Positions 51,204-63,480 of a stretch of 64,000 nt of DNA are shown piece after piece. The stretch lies in contig NZ_CP013854.1 of NCBI RefSeq assembly GCF_001698125.1, positions 3,286,001 to 3,350,000 on the forward strand. Direction: 5' to 3'. Made by a program: the position numbers and the translations under genes. This DNA comes from Pseudonocardia sp. HH130630-07. Its GTDB lineage: Bacteria > Actinomycetota > Actinomycetes > Mycobacteriales > Pseudonocardiaceae. The notes under the pieces are model-generated. The model was not told the DNA's origin. It made no database searches and saw only the letters and a list, made by a program, of their open reading frames with translations. Position 1 is the stretch's first letter; each line of letters opens with the position of its first letter.

Positions 51204-51884
51204 GTGGGACGGCTGGTGGTCATCGAGGGGCTCGACGGGGCCGGCAAGCGCACCTTCGCCGGTCGGCTGACCGCCGCACTGCGCGCGGCGGGCGCGTCGG
51301 TCACGGCGACGGCCTTCCCCCGCTACGACGACGACGTGCACGCCGAGCTGGCCCGCGACGCGCTCTACGGCCGGATGGGCGACCTGGCGTCGTCGGTGCA
51401 CGCGATGGCGGTCCTGTTCGCACTCGACCGCCGGGCCGCCGCGCCCGGGCTGCGGGACGCGCTGGCCGGGCACGACGTCGTCCTGGTCGACCGGTACGTC
51501 GCCTCGAACGCCGCCTACAACGCCGCCCGGCTCGGCCAGGACGCCGGTGGCGAGGTCGTGGAGTGGGTCCGCGGGCTGGAGATCGACCGGTTCGCCGTCC
51601 CGGTGCCGGACCACCAGCTGCTGCTGGCGCCGCCGCCGTCGGTCGCCGCGGAGCGCGCCCGGAGCCGCGCGTCGGCCGAGGCCGGGCGGGAACGCGACGC
51701 CTACGAGCGCGACGGCGATCTGCAGGCCCGCACCGACGCCGTCTACCGGCAGCTCGCCGACGCCGCCTGGCTGAGCAGGTGGACCGTGCTGGCCGCGCCC
51801 GGTGCCCCGGGGACCGGTCCCCGACCGGCGCCGAGGGCGGATCCGGGGGACCCGGCGGCGCTGGCTGCGGACCTCCTGCGCTGA
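51204..51884 (+). CDS. tmk: dTMP kinase
   Basis: A 226-residue P-loop kinase phosphorylating dTMP to dTDP. VVIEGLDGAGKRTFAGRL is the Walker A of actinobacterial Tmk (GKRT instead of GKST), VLVDRYVASNAAYN the DRY/substrate segment, and the LID region is RSRASAEAGRERDAYERDG. GTG 51204, TAGGGT box 8 nt upstream. Order sahH-tmk-mtrA matches mycobacteria, though here a NUDIX gene is inserted. The C-terminal tail is Pro/Ala-rich. Confidence 0.95.
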   Translation: MGRLVVIEGLDGAGKRTFAGRLTAALRAAGASVTATAFPRYDDDVHAELARDALYGRMGDLASSVHAMAVLFALDRRAAAPGLRDALAGHDVVLVDRYVASNAAYNAARLGQDAGGEVVEWVRGLEIDRFAVPVPDHQLLLAPPPSVAAERARSRASAEAGRERDAYERDGDLQARTDAVYRQLADAAWLSRWTVLAAPGAPGTGPRPAPRADPGDPAALAADLLR

Positions 51885-51914
51885 CCCCGAGCGGCGAACT
51901 GGGATAGTGGAGCA

Positions 51915-52592
51915 ATGAAGTCGCGCGTGCTGGTGGTCGACGACGACCCGGCCCTGGCCGAGATGCTCACCATCGTGCTGCGGGGCGAGGGGTTCGAGAC
52001 CGCGGTCGTCTCCGACGGGACACGGGCGCTGCCCGCGGTCCGGGACACCCAGCCCGACGTGGTGCTGCTCGACCTGATGCTCCCCGGGATGAACGGGATC
52101 GACGTGTGCCGGGCGATCCGGGCCGAGTCCGGGGTCCCGATCGTCATGCTCACGGCGAAGAGCGACACCGTCGACATCGTGCTCGGCCTGGAGTCCGGCG
52201 CCGACGACTACGTCGTGAAGCCGTTCAAGCCGAAGGAACTCGTCGCGCGGATCCGGGCCAGGGTCCGGCGCAACGACGCCGAGCCCGCCGAGCAGCTGTC
52301 CATCGGTGAGATCGACATCGACGTCCCGGCGCACCAGGTGACCAGGGCCGGGCAGCCGGTGGCGCTCACGCCGCTGGAGTTCGACCTGCTCGTCGCGCTG
52401 GCCCGCAAGCCGCGGCAGGTCTTCACCCGCGAGGTCCTGCTCGAGCAGGTCTGGGGCTACCGGCACGCGGCCGACACCCGCCTGGTGAACGTGCACGTCC
52501 AGCGGCTGCGCTCCAAGGTGGAGCGGGATCCGGAGCGCCCCGAGGTGGTCCTGACCGTCCGTGGGGTGGGGTACAAGGCCGGGCCCCCGTGA
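51915..52592 (+). CDS. mtrA: Response regulator MtrA
   Basis: A 225-residue OmpR-family regulator, essential in many actinobacteria for cell-cycle and envelope control. Receiver: VLVVDDDPALAEML, phospho-acceptor Asp53 in VVLLDLMLPGMNG, MLTAKSD and VVKPFKPKEL. The winged-helix domain ends GVGYKAGPP with the DNA-recognition segment DTRLVNVHVQRLRSKVERD. ATG 51915 with ggag close upstream. Precedes mtrB and lpqB, the standard module. Predicted targets include cell-wall hydrolases and replication genes (family knowledge). Confidence 0.96.
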   Translation: MKSRVLVVDDDPALAEMLTIVLRGEGFETAVVSDGTRALPAVRDTQPDVVLLDLMLPGMNGIDVCRAIRAESGVPIVMLTAKSDTVDIVLGLESGADDYVVKPFKPKELVARIRARVRRNDAEPAEQLSIGEIDIDVPAHQVTRAGQPVALTPLEFDLLVALARKPRQVFTREVLLEQVWGYRHAADTRLVNVHVQRLRSKVERDPERPEVVLTVRGVGYKAGPP

Positions 52593-52608
52593 CCGGGCCG
52601 GTCGGGCC

Positions 52609-54396
52609 GTGGCGGCGGTGAGCCCGCGCGCGGCGCGGCCGGGGGCCTCCCGGCCGGCGGGCACGGGCCGGACCGCCCGGGTGCTCGCCCCGCTCCGCGC
52701 GCAGGCCCACGAGCTCGGCGCGCTGGTCGCCGCGTCCTGGCGCCGGTCGCTGCAGCTGCGGGTCGTCGTCTCCACGCTGGCCCTGTCCACCGCGGTGGTG
52801 CTCGTGCTGGGGCTGGTGCTGCAGAGCGAGATCACCGAGCGGCTGCTGCAGAGCAAGGCGCAGGGCGCGCTGGTCCAGGCCGAGACGAGCCGGTCGGTGC
52901 TGGAGGCCGAGCTCTCCGGGGCCGATCCGGACCGCGAGGGCACCCAGGAGCTGCTGGACTCCGCGCTGGAGCGGCTGACCAACGCCCGGGAGTCCCGGCC
53001 GAACGCCGTCGGGGAGTACCGCGCCGCGCTGACGACCGGCACCGGCAACGGCCCGGAGATCTCCTCCGGCGACGTCGAGCCGGTCACCCGGGAGCTGCAG
53101 GACACGGTCGCCGAGGGCAGCACCAGCCAGCAGTACGTGACCATCGACGGCGTCCCCACCCTGATCTTCGGGCAGCTCATCTCCACCGCGGGCCGCGACC
53201 TGCAGTTCTACCTGCTCTTCCCGCTGGAGGGCGAGCGCCAGACGCTGAACCTGGTCCAGAGCACGCTGGTCGTCGGCGGCCTAGTGCTGCTCGTGCTGCT
53301 CGCGGCGATCGCCAGCCTGGTGACCCGGCAGGTGGTCCGGCCGATCCGGCACGCCGCCGACGTCGCGGAACGGTTCGCGGGCGGTCACCTCGGCGAGCGG
53401 ATGGCGGTCCACGGCGAGGACGAGGTCGCCCGGCTCGCCGAGTCCTACAACGAGATGGCCGGCAGCCTGGCGGCCCAGATCGCCCAGCTGGAGGAGTTCG
53501 GGGCGTTGCAGCGGCGCTTCACCTCCGACGTCAGCCACGAGCTGCGCACCCCGCTGACGACGGTGCGGATGGCCGCCGACGTGCTCTACGCCTCCCGCGA
53601 CGAGCTGCTGCCCGCGCTGCGCCGCAGCTCGGAGCTGCTGGTGACCGAGCTGGACCGGTTCGAGGCCCTGCTCGCCGACCTGCTGGAGATCTCCCGGCTG
53701 GACGCCGGTGTCGCCGACCTGGGTGCGGAGCGCGTCGACATGGCCGCGGTGGTGCACCGCGCCGTCGACGCCGTCCGCGGGCTGGCGACCGACGCCGGGA
53801 CCGAGCTGGTGCTCGACCTCGCCGAGGGCGAGGAGGTGGAGGCCGACCCGCGCCGGGTCGAGCGGATCGTCCGCAACCTGGTGGCGAACGCGATCGACCA
53901 CGGGGAGGGACGTCCGGTGGAGGTGACGGTGGCGGGGGACCCGGCAGCCGTGGCGGTGGTCGTGCGCGACCACGGGGTCGGGCTGCGCCCCGGTGAGGCG
54001 GACCTGGTCTTCAACCGGTTCTGGCGGGCCGAGGAGTCCCGCGCCCGCCGCAGCGGGGGGACCGGGCTCGGGCTCTCGATCAGCATCGAGGACGCCCGGC
54101 TGCACGGCGGCTGGCTGCAGGCCTGGGGCGAGCGGGGGAGCGGCTCGGCGTTCCGGCTGACCCTGCCGCGCCTGGTCGGCGGGCACATCTCGACGCCGCC
54201 GCTGCCGCTGGGCCCGCCCCCGGGCCGCGGCGGTCCGGCACCGCTGCTCGACGGCCGGTCCGGCGGCTCGGTGCCGACGCCCCCGCGGGGGGTCTCGGCG
54301 CGGCCGGCCGGTGACGCCTGGCCGGTCCGTGGCCCGGAGCACGCGCCGGTGCAGCCCGCCGAGCGCGCGATCACCGACCCGGGCGGCGACCGGTGA
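52609..54396 (+). CDS. mtrB: Sensor histidine kinase MtrB
   Basis: A kinase of about 595 residues. An N-terminal basic tail is followed by TM1 (about 55-79: [20 protein letters not shown]), a 150-residue extracytoplasmic sensor, TM2 ([18 protein letters not shown]), HAMP ([18 protein letters not shown]), H-box [20 protein letters not shown]-box [12 protein letters not shown], and G boxes [10 protein letters not shown] and [19 protein letters not shown]. The tail is Pro/Gly-rich. The exact start is uncertain; GTG 52609 (17 nt after mtrA) is chosen over 52618 by actinobacterial codon pattern. The stop overlaps lpqB (GTGA). Confidence 0.95.
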   Translation: MAAVSPRAARPGASRPAGTGRTARVLAPLRAQAHELGALVAASWRRSLQLRVVVSTLALSTAVVLVLGLVLQSEITERLLQSKAQGALVQAETSRSVLEAELSGADPDREGTQELLDSALERLTNARESRPNAVGEYRAALTTGTGNGPEISSGDVEPVTRELQDTVAEGSTSQQYVTIDGVPTLIFGQLISTAGRDLQFYLLFPLEGERQTLNLVQSTLVVGGLVLLVLLAAIASLVTRQVVRPIRHAADVAERFAGGHLGERMAVHGEDEVARLAESYNEMAGSLAAQIAQLEEFGALQRRFTSDVSHELRTPLTTVRMAADVLYASRDELLPALRRSSELLVTELDRFEALLADLLEISRLDAGVADLGAERVDMAAVVHRAVDAVRGLATDAGTELVLDLAEGEEVEADPRRVERIVRNLVANAIDHGEGRPVEVTVAGDPAAVAVVVRDHGVGLRPGEADLVFNRFWRAEESRARRSGGTGLGLSISIEDARLHGGWLQAWGERGSGSAFRLTLPRLVGGHISTPPLPLGPPPGRGGPAPLLDGRSGGSVPTPPRGVSARPAGDAWPVRGPEHAPVQPAERAITDPGGDR

Positions 54397-56123
54397 CGGG
54401 CCGGCTGACCCGGTGGGCCGCCGGAGTGGGGATGCTCGTGTGCCTCGCCGTGCTGGCCGGCTGCGCGAGCGTCCCGGAGCACTCGTCGGTGCAGGTCATC
54501 CGGCAGACCGGGGACACCGGGGCCGCGGTCCCGGACGGCCCGATCGAGGACGCGGACCCGCTCGGGCTCGTCCGCGGCTTCGTGAACAACTCCGGCAGCC
54601 CGGAGGAACGGCACGCCTCGGCCCGTCGCTACCTGGCCGACAGCGCCTCGACCTGGGACGACGGCGCCACGCTCACCGTGCTCTCGGAACGGTTCGACAC
54701 CGTGTTCGCGCCGAGCTCCGCCGACGCGGGCCCGGACCGGGCCGTGGTCCGGCTGCGGGCCGACCGGCTCGGCCAGGTGAGCCCGTCCGGCGCGTTCGAG
54801 CCGGGGCCGCAACCGGTCGAGATCGACATCGGCGTGGTCCGCCAGGACGACCGGTGGCGCATCGAGCGCCTGCCGCCCGGGGTGCTGGTGCGGCTCTCGG
54901 ACTTCCGGGGCAACTACCGCTCGCTGCGGGCGTGGTTCGTCGATCCCCGGCGCAACACGCTGCTGTCGGACCCGCACTACATCCCCAACGGCCGTCCGGG
55001 CGAGCTGGCCGCACGGGCGATGGACGTGCTGATGCGCGGCCCGTCGCGGGGGCTGGCCGGTGCGGCGGTGACCGCGTTCCCGGCGACGGCGAAGCTGCGC
55101 TCGGCGGTCGCGGAGACCCCGGACGGCGTCGTGCTCGTCGACCTCACCGGGGTGTCCGGGCTGGAGCCGCCGGACCGGCAGCGCCTCGCCGCCCAGATCG
55201 TGCTGACCCTCGCCGAGGTCAGCGTGCCGCGGGTGCGGCTGCTGTCCGACGGCGAGCCGCTGCTGCCCGACCGTCCGGAGCTGACCCGTGACGACGTCGG
55301 CGCCATGGTCGCGACGCCGGAACGGATCCCGGCGTACCCGCTGGTGGTCGACGACGGCCGGGTGCACCGGGTGGTCGAGGGCGGTCAGGACGAGCCGGTC
55401 GCCGGGCAGGCGGGCAACGGCTCGTTCGACGTGGTCGACGCGGCGTCCTCGCCGCGGGCCGGGCGGATCGCGGTGGTCTCGCGGGAGGAGAGCGGGACCC
55501 AGCGACTGCTCGTCGGCCCGGCCGACGGGCAGCTGTCGGCGACGCCGGTCTCCGGGTCGGCGGTGACGGCGCTGAGCTGGAACGCCTCCGGGGACGAGAT
55601 CTGGGCGGTCGCCGACGGGCGCGTGCGCCGGGTGCTGGTCCCCGCGGCCGGCGCGCCGGGCGAGGCGGCGGTGGACACCACCGTCCTCGACGGCGCGGGG
55701 CCGGTCGTGGATCTGGCGCACTCCAGGGAGGGCGGCCGGATCGCCGTCGTCGCGGACGGGCGGCTGCTGGTCGCGCCGGTCGTCCCGGGGCCGGCCGGGG
55801 CGGTGGCGCTCGGGCCGACCCGGGCGCTGCGCCCGAACGACCTGGACGGCGTGGTCGCCGTCGACTGGCGGTCCGAGGAGCAGCTCGTGGTCGCGTCGGA
55901 CTCCGAACGGCCGGTCGTCCTGGTGACGATCGACGGGCTCGTGGTGGACCCGCTCTCGGGGACGAACCTCACCGCGCCACTGCACGCGGTGACGGCGGCC
56001 CCGGGACGCCCGATCTACGTGACCGACCGGACCGGCATGTGGACGTTCTCCGGCAGCGACCTGGACGCGTGGAAACAGGCGTCGGGCACCTCGACCTCCG
56101 CCCGGCCCTTCTACCCCGGCTGA
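54393..56123 (+). CDS. lpqB: Lipoprotein LpqB
   Basis: A 576-residue exported lipoprotein modulating the MtrAB system. The signal ends VLAGC at residue about 24. The GerMN domain lies around 205-330, with VLVDLTGVSGLEPPDRQRLAAQIVLTLAEV. The rest is a beta-propeller-like region with repeated blades such as IAVVSREESGTQRLLVG and WSGDEIWAVADGRVRRVLV-type repeats. GTG 54393 overlaps the mtrB stop. Position in mtrA-mtrB-lpqB fits the known module. Confidence 0.95.
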   Translation: MTGRLTRWAAGVGMLVCLAVLAGCASVPEHSSVQVIRQTGDTGAAVPDGPIEDADPLGLVRGFVNNSGSPEERHASARRYLADSASTWDDGATLTVLSERFDTVFAPSSADAGPDRAVVRLRADRLGQVSPSGAFEPGPQPVEIDIGVVRQDDRWRIERLPPGVLVRLSDFRGNYRSLRAWFVDPRRNTLLSDPHYIPNGRPGELAARAMDVLMRGPSRGLAGAAVTAFPATAKLRSAVAETPDGVVLVDLTGVSGLEPPDRQRLAAQIVLTLAEVSVPRVRLLSDGEPLLPDRPELTRDDVGAMVATPERIPAYPLVVDDGRVHRVVEGGQDEPVAGQAGNGSFDVVDAASSPRAGRIAVVSREESGTQRLLVGPADGQLSATPVSGSAVTALSWNASGDEIWAVADGRVRRVLVPAAGAPGEAAVDTTVLDGAGPVVDLAHSREGGRIAVVADGRLLVAPVVPGPAGAVALGPTRALRPNDLDGVVAVDWRSEEQLVVASDSERPVVLVTIDGLVVDPLSGTNLTAPLHAVTAAPGRPIYVTDRTGMWTFSGSDLDAWKQASGTSTSARPFYPG

Positions 56124-56232
56124 CGCCCCCGGCCACCGCGCCTGTGGACGGATCCGCCACCTTGTGGACGGATCACCCCGCGCGCGGGGTGATCGGCCGC
56201 GCGGTGTCGGTGCGGGGACGCATGCTCGCCGG

Positions 56233-56946
56233 GTGCCGTCCTCCGCTCCCGCTCCGCTGTCCGCCCTGCTGGACCTGCTCCTGCCGCACACCTGCGGCGG
56301 CTGCGGCACCGGCCGGGCCGGGGGCGGCGGCTGGTGTCCCGCGTGCGCGGAGGACACGGCGGGGCCGATCGCGGTCCGGGTGCCCGCGGCCGGCCGGGTG
56401 GCGGCGGTCGCCCGCTACCGCGGCCCGCTGCGCCGGGCCGTGCTCGCCTACAAGGAGCGCGGGCGCCGGGACCTGGCCCCGGCCCTGGCCGCGCTGCTGG
56501 TCCCCGCGGTGGGCGCGGTGCTGCCGGCCGGCGTCGCCCGGGCCGACCCGGACCGGGTGTGGCTGGTGCCCGCGCCGTCCCGGCCGGCCGCGGCCAGGGC
56601 CCGCGGGGGTGACCACGTCCTGCGGCTGTGCCGGGAGCTGGAGCCGCGGCTGGCGGCCGTGGGGCTCCCGGCCCGCACGCTGCCGGTGCTGGCGCTCGAC
56701 CGGCGGGCCCGGGACTCCGTCGGTCTGGACGCCGCCGGGCGCCGGGCGAACCTGGGCGCGGCGATGCGGGCGGTACCGCTGCCGGGCGCCGCGTGGCCGG
56801 GCCCCGGTGACGCGGTCCTGGTCGTCGACGACGTCGTCACCACGGGCGCGACGCTGGGCGCCTGCGGTGCACTGCTCCGCGCCGCCCGGCTCCGGCCGGC
56901 CGGAGCGGTCGTGCTGGCCGACGCGACGGTGCGCCCGTGGACGTGA
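56233..56946 (+). CDS. ComF-family phosphoribosyltransferase-like protein
   Basis: A 237-residue protein of the ComF type. The N-terminal zinc-finger-like HTCGGCGTG and WCPACAEDTAG precede ARYRGPLRRAVLAYKERGRRDLAPALA, and the C-terminal PRPP-binding loop is DAVLVVDDVVTTGATLGACGALL. Start GTG 56233 is preferred: it leaves LLDLLLPHTCGGC near the N-terminus, as in the family. In competent bacteria ComF helps DNA uptake; in actinobacteria the role is unknown. It lies between lpqB and hpf, matching Rv3242c. Confidence 0.88.
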   Translation: MPSSAPAPLSALLDLLLPHTCGGCGTGRAGGGGWCPACAEDTAGPIAVRVPAAGRVAAVARYRGPLRRAVLAYKERGRRDLAPALAALLVPAVGAVLPAGVARADPDRVWLVPAPSRPAAARARGGDHVLRLCRELEPRLAAVGLPARTLPVLALDRRARDSVGLDAAGRRANLGAAMRAVPLPGAAWPGPGDAVLVVDDVVTTGATLGACGALLRAARLRPAGAVVLADATVRPWT

Positions 56947-56954
56947 CCGGCGTC

Positions 56955-56972
56955 ATGTGTCGAAAGTCACAT
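56955..56972. promoter_or_regulatory. Crp-type palindrome upstream of hpf
   Basis: atgtgtcgaaagtcacat contains TGTGT-N6-TCACA, one base from the TGTGA-N6-TCACA consensus of cAMP-receptor-type regulators. It is 213 bp upstream of the proposed hpf transcription start. Confidence 0.4.
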
Positions 56973-57287
56973 TGCCGTTCTGGTGACGAACAGTGTCCCC
57001 GGCTCGCCGGGGCGCTCCTCCGGTTCCGCCGGACCGGCCGCTGCGGTGTGCGTGTCACGTGCGGATCCGATCGTCACCCGGGTGGCCGGGCCCGGTCGCG
57101 GAGCGCGTACGGGGGGCGGCGGAACGTCCCACGAGTGGGTCGGCGAACGACCTGTCGAGCACGCGGATTTACCGCTAACGTCCGATGAACTCGCAGCCGC
57201 TACCACAGCAGGAGGAGCGACCGATAGCCCACCCCGGGGCCGTCGTCGAGTCCCGGAAAAAGCACGACCGAAGCGAGGGATGTCCGA
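56973..57287 (+). other. Upstream region of hpf with a proposed promoter
   Basis: TAACGT at 57176-57181 fits a -10 box, giving a start at about 57188 and a leader of about 100 nt. No gene is evident between the comF-like and hpf genes; an open frame from ATG 57185 is not supported by codon use. Weak tandem GC-rich features are seen but no terminator. Confidence 0.4.
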
Positions 57288-57947
57288 GTGGAGATCGTCG
57301 TCACCGGCCGCAACGTCCAGGTGCCCGACCACTTCCGTGGCCTGGTCGAGGAGAAGCTCAGCCGTCTGGAGCGCCACGATCACAAGATCGTCGGCATGGA
57401 GGTGGAGCTGTTCCACGAGCCGAACCGCCGCCAGCAGAAGTCCTGTCAGCGGGTCGAGATCACCGGCCGCGGCGGCTGCGGAGCCGTCGCCAGGGCCGAG
57501 GCCTCCGCGGCCGACTTCTACGCCGCGCTCGACCTGGCCGCGAGCAAGCTCGCCGAGCGGCTGCGCCGCTCGCACGACCGCCGCAAGCCGAGCCGCCGCG
57601 ACCGCGTGCACGCGTCCCGGGTCGCCGCGGACGCGTCGGCCGTCGCGCTGATGGAGCAGGCGCCGCCGACCACCGACACGATCCCCGCCCCGCGCTCGCA
57701 CGGCGAGACCCTGCCCGACGCCGAGATCGCCCGGCTCGAGGAGCAGTGGGAGGCCGACTACCTGCCGGGCCGGATCGTCCGCGAGAAGACCCACGACGCG
57801 GCCCCGATGACGGTCGACGAGGCGCTGTCGCGGATGGAGCTCGTCGGGCACGACTTCTACCTGTTCTCCTGCAGCGAGAGCGGTCGTCCGTCGGTCGTCT
57901 ACCGGCGTCACGGTTACGACTACGGCGTCATCCGGCTCGGCGGCTGA
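57288..57947 (+). CDS. hpf: Long ribosome hibernation-promoting factor
   Basis: A 219-residue long HPF that dimerises 70S ribosomes into inactive 100S particles. The N-terminal S30AE domain (about 1-105) has MEIVVTGRNVQVPDHFRGLVEEKLSRLERHD and DFYAALDLAASKLAERLRRSHDRR. The C-terminal domain (about 160-219) shows MTVDEALSRMELVGHDFYLFSCSESGRPSVVYRRHGYDYGVIRL. GTG 57288 has gaggga upstream. Long spacer in the middle is Ala/Arg-rich. Regulation by a Crp-type site is possible. Confidence 0.95.
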   Translation: MEIVVTGRNVQVPDHFRGLVEEKLSRLERHDHKIVGMEVELFHEPNRRQQKSCQRVEITGRGGCGAVARAEASAADFYAALDLAASKLAERLRRSHDRRKPSRRDRVHASRVAADASAVALMEQAPPTTDTIPAPRSHGETLPDAEIARLEEQWEADYLPGRIVREKTHDAAPMTVDEALSRMELVGHDFYLFSCSESGRPSVVYRRHGYDYGVIRLGG

Positions 57948-57950
57948 CCG

Positions 57951-57995
57951 TCCGGCGCGGGTGCGGGTCGCTTCGACGCCCGCACCCGCGCCGGA
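57951..57995 (+). terminator. Strong hairpin after hpf
   Basis: Perfect 17-bp arms tccggcgcgggtgcggg (57951-57967) and complement (57979-57995), with an 11-nt loop. It begins 4 nt past the hpf stop. No T-tract. Confidence 0.85.
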
Positions 57996-58155
57996 CAGGT
58001 CCCGGTCGGGTGACGCCGGGCGTGCGGGGAGTCTGCGTCGCCGAAGCGGCGCGAAACCCGTCGTCGCGTGCCCGTACGATGGCGACAGGGCGGTGTGACC
58101 TCCTCCGGCGAGCGAGCCCGCCCGTGTCCTGACCGCGACGTGAATGAGGTCGGCA

Positions 58156-61023
<2,868 letters not shown>

Positions 61024-61042
61024 CGCGGGCGGGCGCGAACGA

Positions 61043-61798
61043 TCAGATCAGCCGGACGGCGGTGAGGGTCCACGGCCCCGCCGCCGACCGGCGATCGAGG
61101 CGGACCGCGAGCGCGCGGTGGCGCCCGGCGACCGTCAGCGTGGTGCAGGCTTCCACCGCGTCGCGGTGCGGCCGGCACAGGTGCAGCCGCGGCGCCGGCC
61201 GGGTGACGCCGCAGCCGGGCACGGCGACCGGTCCGCGGGCCCGTGACGCCTCCGCTCCGGCCCGGCGCCGGGCCGGGTGCGGCCCGGCGATCGGCCGGGT
61301 CGCCGCGGTGTCCAGCCGGGCGGCGCCCAGGTAGCGCAGGACCCGGGGCGTGGCGACCGCGGCCAGCTGGACGGGCGCCCGGCGCCCGTTCAGCACCTCG
61401 GCGACGAGCCGGACCAGCTCCGCCGCCCGGGCCCCGGCCGCTCCGAGCTCCCGCGGCCCGGCCGGTGGCCGGTGGGCACCGCGCGCGGGTGCCGCCGGTG
61501 CCGGAGGCGGCGGTACCGGCAGCGGTCCCCCCGACCACATCCGGAACCCGCCGGGGAGCACGACGACCAGCCCCGGTGGCAGGTCCCGCGGGACGTCCTC
61601 GACCGTCCGGGCGTGCAGGATCCGGCCGTTCGGTGTGTCCTCGACGAGGGGCCCGGGCGGTGCCGCGTCCGCATCCGGGTCCGGGGCGCCGGCCTCCGGG
61701 GAGCCGGTGCCCCCGACAGGGGAGGGGCGGACGTGCGCCCGGCCGGGGGCGGCGGGCTCCGGAGCGGTGGTCCCGGGGGCGGGCGGGCTGGAGGTCAC
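61043..61798 (-). CDS. Rv3235-like Ala/Arg/Pro-rich protein
   Basis: A 251-residue protein. The first 120 residues are a low-complexity Pro/Ala/Gly region. The C-terminal half is ordered, with LVRLVAEVLNGRRAPVQLAAVATPRVLRYL and a final CRPHRDAVEACTTLTVAGRHRALAVRLDRR that contains the conserved R.A.R segment of the Rv3235-type family. GTG 61798 is chosen, since codon bias drops upstream; ATG 61897 would add 33 poorly biased residues. The gene converges on secA, as in mycobacteria. Function unknown. Confidence 0.75.
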   Translation of the reverse strand: MTSSPPAPGTTAPEPAAPGRAHVRPSPVGGTGSPEAGAPDPDADAAPPGPLVEDTPNGRILHARTVEDVPRDLPPGLVVVLPGGFRMWSGGPLPVPPPPAPAAPARGAHRPPAGPRELGAAGARAAELVRLVAEVLNGRRAPVQLAAVATPRVLRYLGAARLDTAATRPIAGPHPARRRAGAEASRARGPVAVPGCGVTRPAPRLHLCRPHRDAVEACTTLTVAGRHRALAVRLDRRSAAGPWTLTAVRLI

Positions 61799-61983
61799 CG
61801 GAGGAGCATCGGGCCGCGATCCGCCGCCCGGACGCCTCCGATCCGCATTCGTCGCCGCATCATGTGCGTGCGAAGCGTCCCGGCGTGCGCATCCCACGGT
61901 CCGGTACGCGCGTGCCGTTCGCTTCCGCAGACCGTCCCGCGCGACCGGCCGTGCCGGTCGTCCGGCCGACCTACGCTCCGCCG

Positions 61984-62481
61984 GTGTCCCGACCTCCGCA
62001 GCCTGCGTCGTCGCTGACGAACCCGCCCCACCCCGTAGCCGTGGGGGAGGCCGGGCCGAGCGGCGCCGATCTCCTCGTCCGGGCCGGTCAGCTCGTGCTC
62101 GGCGCCCGGCGCGCCCGGGCCGCGGAGCACGGGCTCTCGCTGACGGCGGTGCGGGTGCTGGAGGAGCTCGCCCGGGCCGGTGGCGGTCTCGTGCAGCGTG
62201 AGCTCGCCGCGCGGGTCCGCATCACCCCGCCCACGCTGACCCCCGTCCTCGACGTGCTGGAGGCGGCCGGGCTCGCCACGCGCACGACCGACGGGGTCGA
62301 CCGGCGGCTCCGCAGGGTGGTCATCACCGGGCCCGGTCACGCCCGGCTGCGCGACGCCGTGGCCGCGACCCACGGGCCGCGGCTGCCCGAGCCTCCCGCG
62401 GCGCACGCCGACGCCGTCCGGGAGTATCTGGTCGCGGTGATCGCGTTCCTGGAGCAGGATCGCCGCGACGCACCGTTGTAG
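61984..62481 (+). CDS. MarR-family regulator
   Basis: A 165-residue regulator with winged HTH: LVRAGQLVLGARRARAAEHGLSLTAVRVLEELARAGGGLVQRELAARVRITPPTLTPVLDVLEAAGLATRTTDGVDRRLRRVVITGPG is spread over residues 35-125, the usual MarR span with DxRxxR-type wing (DGVDRRLRR). GTG 61984, TACGCT box 7 nt upstream (leaderless). Immediately upstream of the ABC transporter, and likely controls it, responding to a drug or metabolite. It may autoregulate. Confidence 0.9.
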   Translation: MSRPPQPASSLTNPPHPVAVGEAGPSGADLLVRAGQLVLGARRARAAEHGLSLTAVRVLEELARAGGGLVQRELAARVRITPPTLTPVLDVLEAAGLATRTTDGVDRRLRRVVITGPGHARLRDAVAATHGPRLPEPPAAHADAVREYLVAVIAFLEQDRRDAPL

Positions 62482-62490
62482 GGGGAAACG

Positions 62491-63480
62491 ATGGGACAGG
62501 TCGCGGTCGAGGTCACCGACCTCGTGAAGCGGTATCCGAAGGCACCCGGCAACGCGGTCGACGGGCTGTCGTTCGAGGTCGCCGAAGGCGAGGTCTTCGG
62601 CCTGCTCGGACCGAACGGGGCCGGCAAGACGACCACCGTCGGCGTCCTGACCACCCGGGTCGTGCCCACCTCGGGGACCGCCCGGGTCGCCGGTCTCGAC
62701 GTGCGCACCGACGCCGTCGCGGTCTGCGCGAAGCTGGCCGTCGTCCCGCAGCGCCAGAACCTGGACCGCTCGCTGGGCGTCCGGGACAACCTAGTGTTCC
62801 ACGCCGCGTACCACGGCGTCGGCCGGGCCGAGCGCAACCGGCGGGCCGACGAGCTCCTCGACCGGATGGGACTGACCGACAAGGCGAAGGCGATCGCCGA
62901 CGACCTCTCCGGCGGCCAGGCCCAGCGCGTCATGATCGCCCGCGGCCTCATGCACCGGCCCGAGGTCCTGTTCCTCGACGAGCCGTCCACCGGGCTCGAC
63001 CCGCAGGCCCGGCTGTTCGTGCACGACCAGATCCGCGGGATGCGCGACGAGGGGGTCACGGTCGTCCTCACCACGCACGACATGGACGAGGCGCACAAGC
63101 TCTCCGACCGGATCGGGATCGTCGACCACGGGCGGCTGCTCGCCCTCGACACGCCGGACGCGCTGGTCGCGGCCCTGCCGGGGCGGGCGACCATCGAGGT
63201 CGTGGCCGTCCCGGGGCCGGACGGGGCCGAGCCGCTGCGCACCGCGCTGGCCGGTCTCGACGGTGTGGCCCGGGCCGAGACCCCGGCCGGGCGCGAGCCC
63301 GCCGCGGACGCCGGGGCCACCGTGGCCCTGCGGCTCGCGGTCACCCGCGAACCGGCCGCGCTGCTCAGCCCGGTCGTCGAGCTGCTCGGCCGGTACGGAG
63401 CGGTGGTGCGCGACGTCTCGCTCGGCGAGGCCTCGCTGGAGGACGTGTTCATCGACCTGACCGGGAGGGACCTGCGATGA
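62491..63480 (+). CDS. ABC transporter ATP-binding subunit (DrrA type)
   Basis: A 329-residue nucleotide-binding protein of daunorubicin-resistance type exporters. Walker A GLLGPNGAGKTTTV, signature LSGGQAQRVMIARGL, Walker B VLFLDEPSTGLDPQ, and H-loop VLTTHDMDEAHKLSDR are intact. The C-terminal region (DUF4162-like) follows. ATG 62491 lies 9 nt after the marR stop, and the gene overlaps the permease start (ATGA). Probably exports a hydrophobic compound; substrate unknown. Confidence 0.94.
   Translation: MGQVAVEVTDLVKRYPKAPGNAVDGLSFEVAEGEVFGLLGPNGAGKTTTVGVLTTRVVPTSGTARVAGLDVRTDAVAVCAKLAVVPQRQNLDRSLGVRDNLVFHAAYHGVGRAERNRRADELLDRMGLTDKAKAIADDLSGGQAQRVMIARGLMHRPEVLFLDEPSTGLDPQARLFVHDQIRGMRDEGVTVVLTTHDMDEAHKLSDRIGIVDHGRLLALDTPDALVAALPGRATIEVVAVPGPDGAEPLRTALAGLDGVARAETPAGREPAADAGATVALRLAVTREPAALLSPVVELLGRYGAVVRDVSLGEASLEDVFIDLTGRDLR

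Noticed and set aside
48765-53186. Very long minus-strand open frame of about 1470 codons
   Set aside because: It runs antisense to sahH, tmk, mtrA and mtrB, which have clear motifs. Long antisense frames are normal in DNA this GC-rich.
57185-58132. 315-codon frame overlapping hpf
   Set aside because: It is out of frame with hpf, Arg-rich, and has no known motif.
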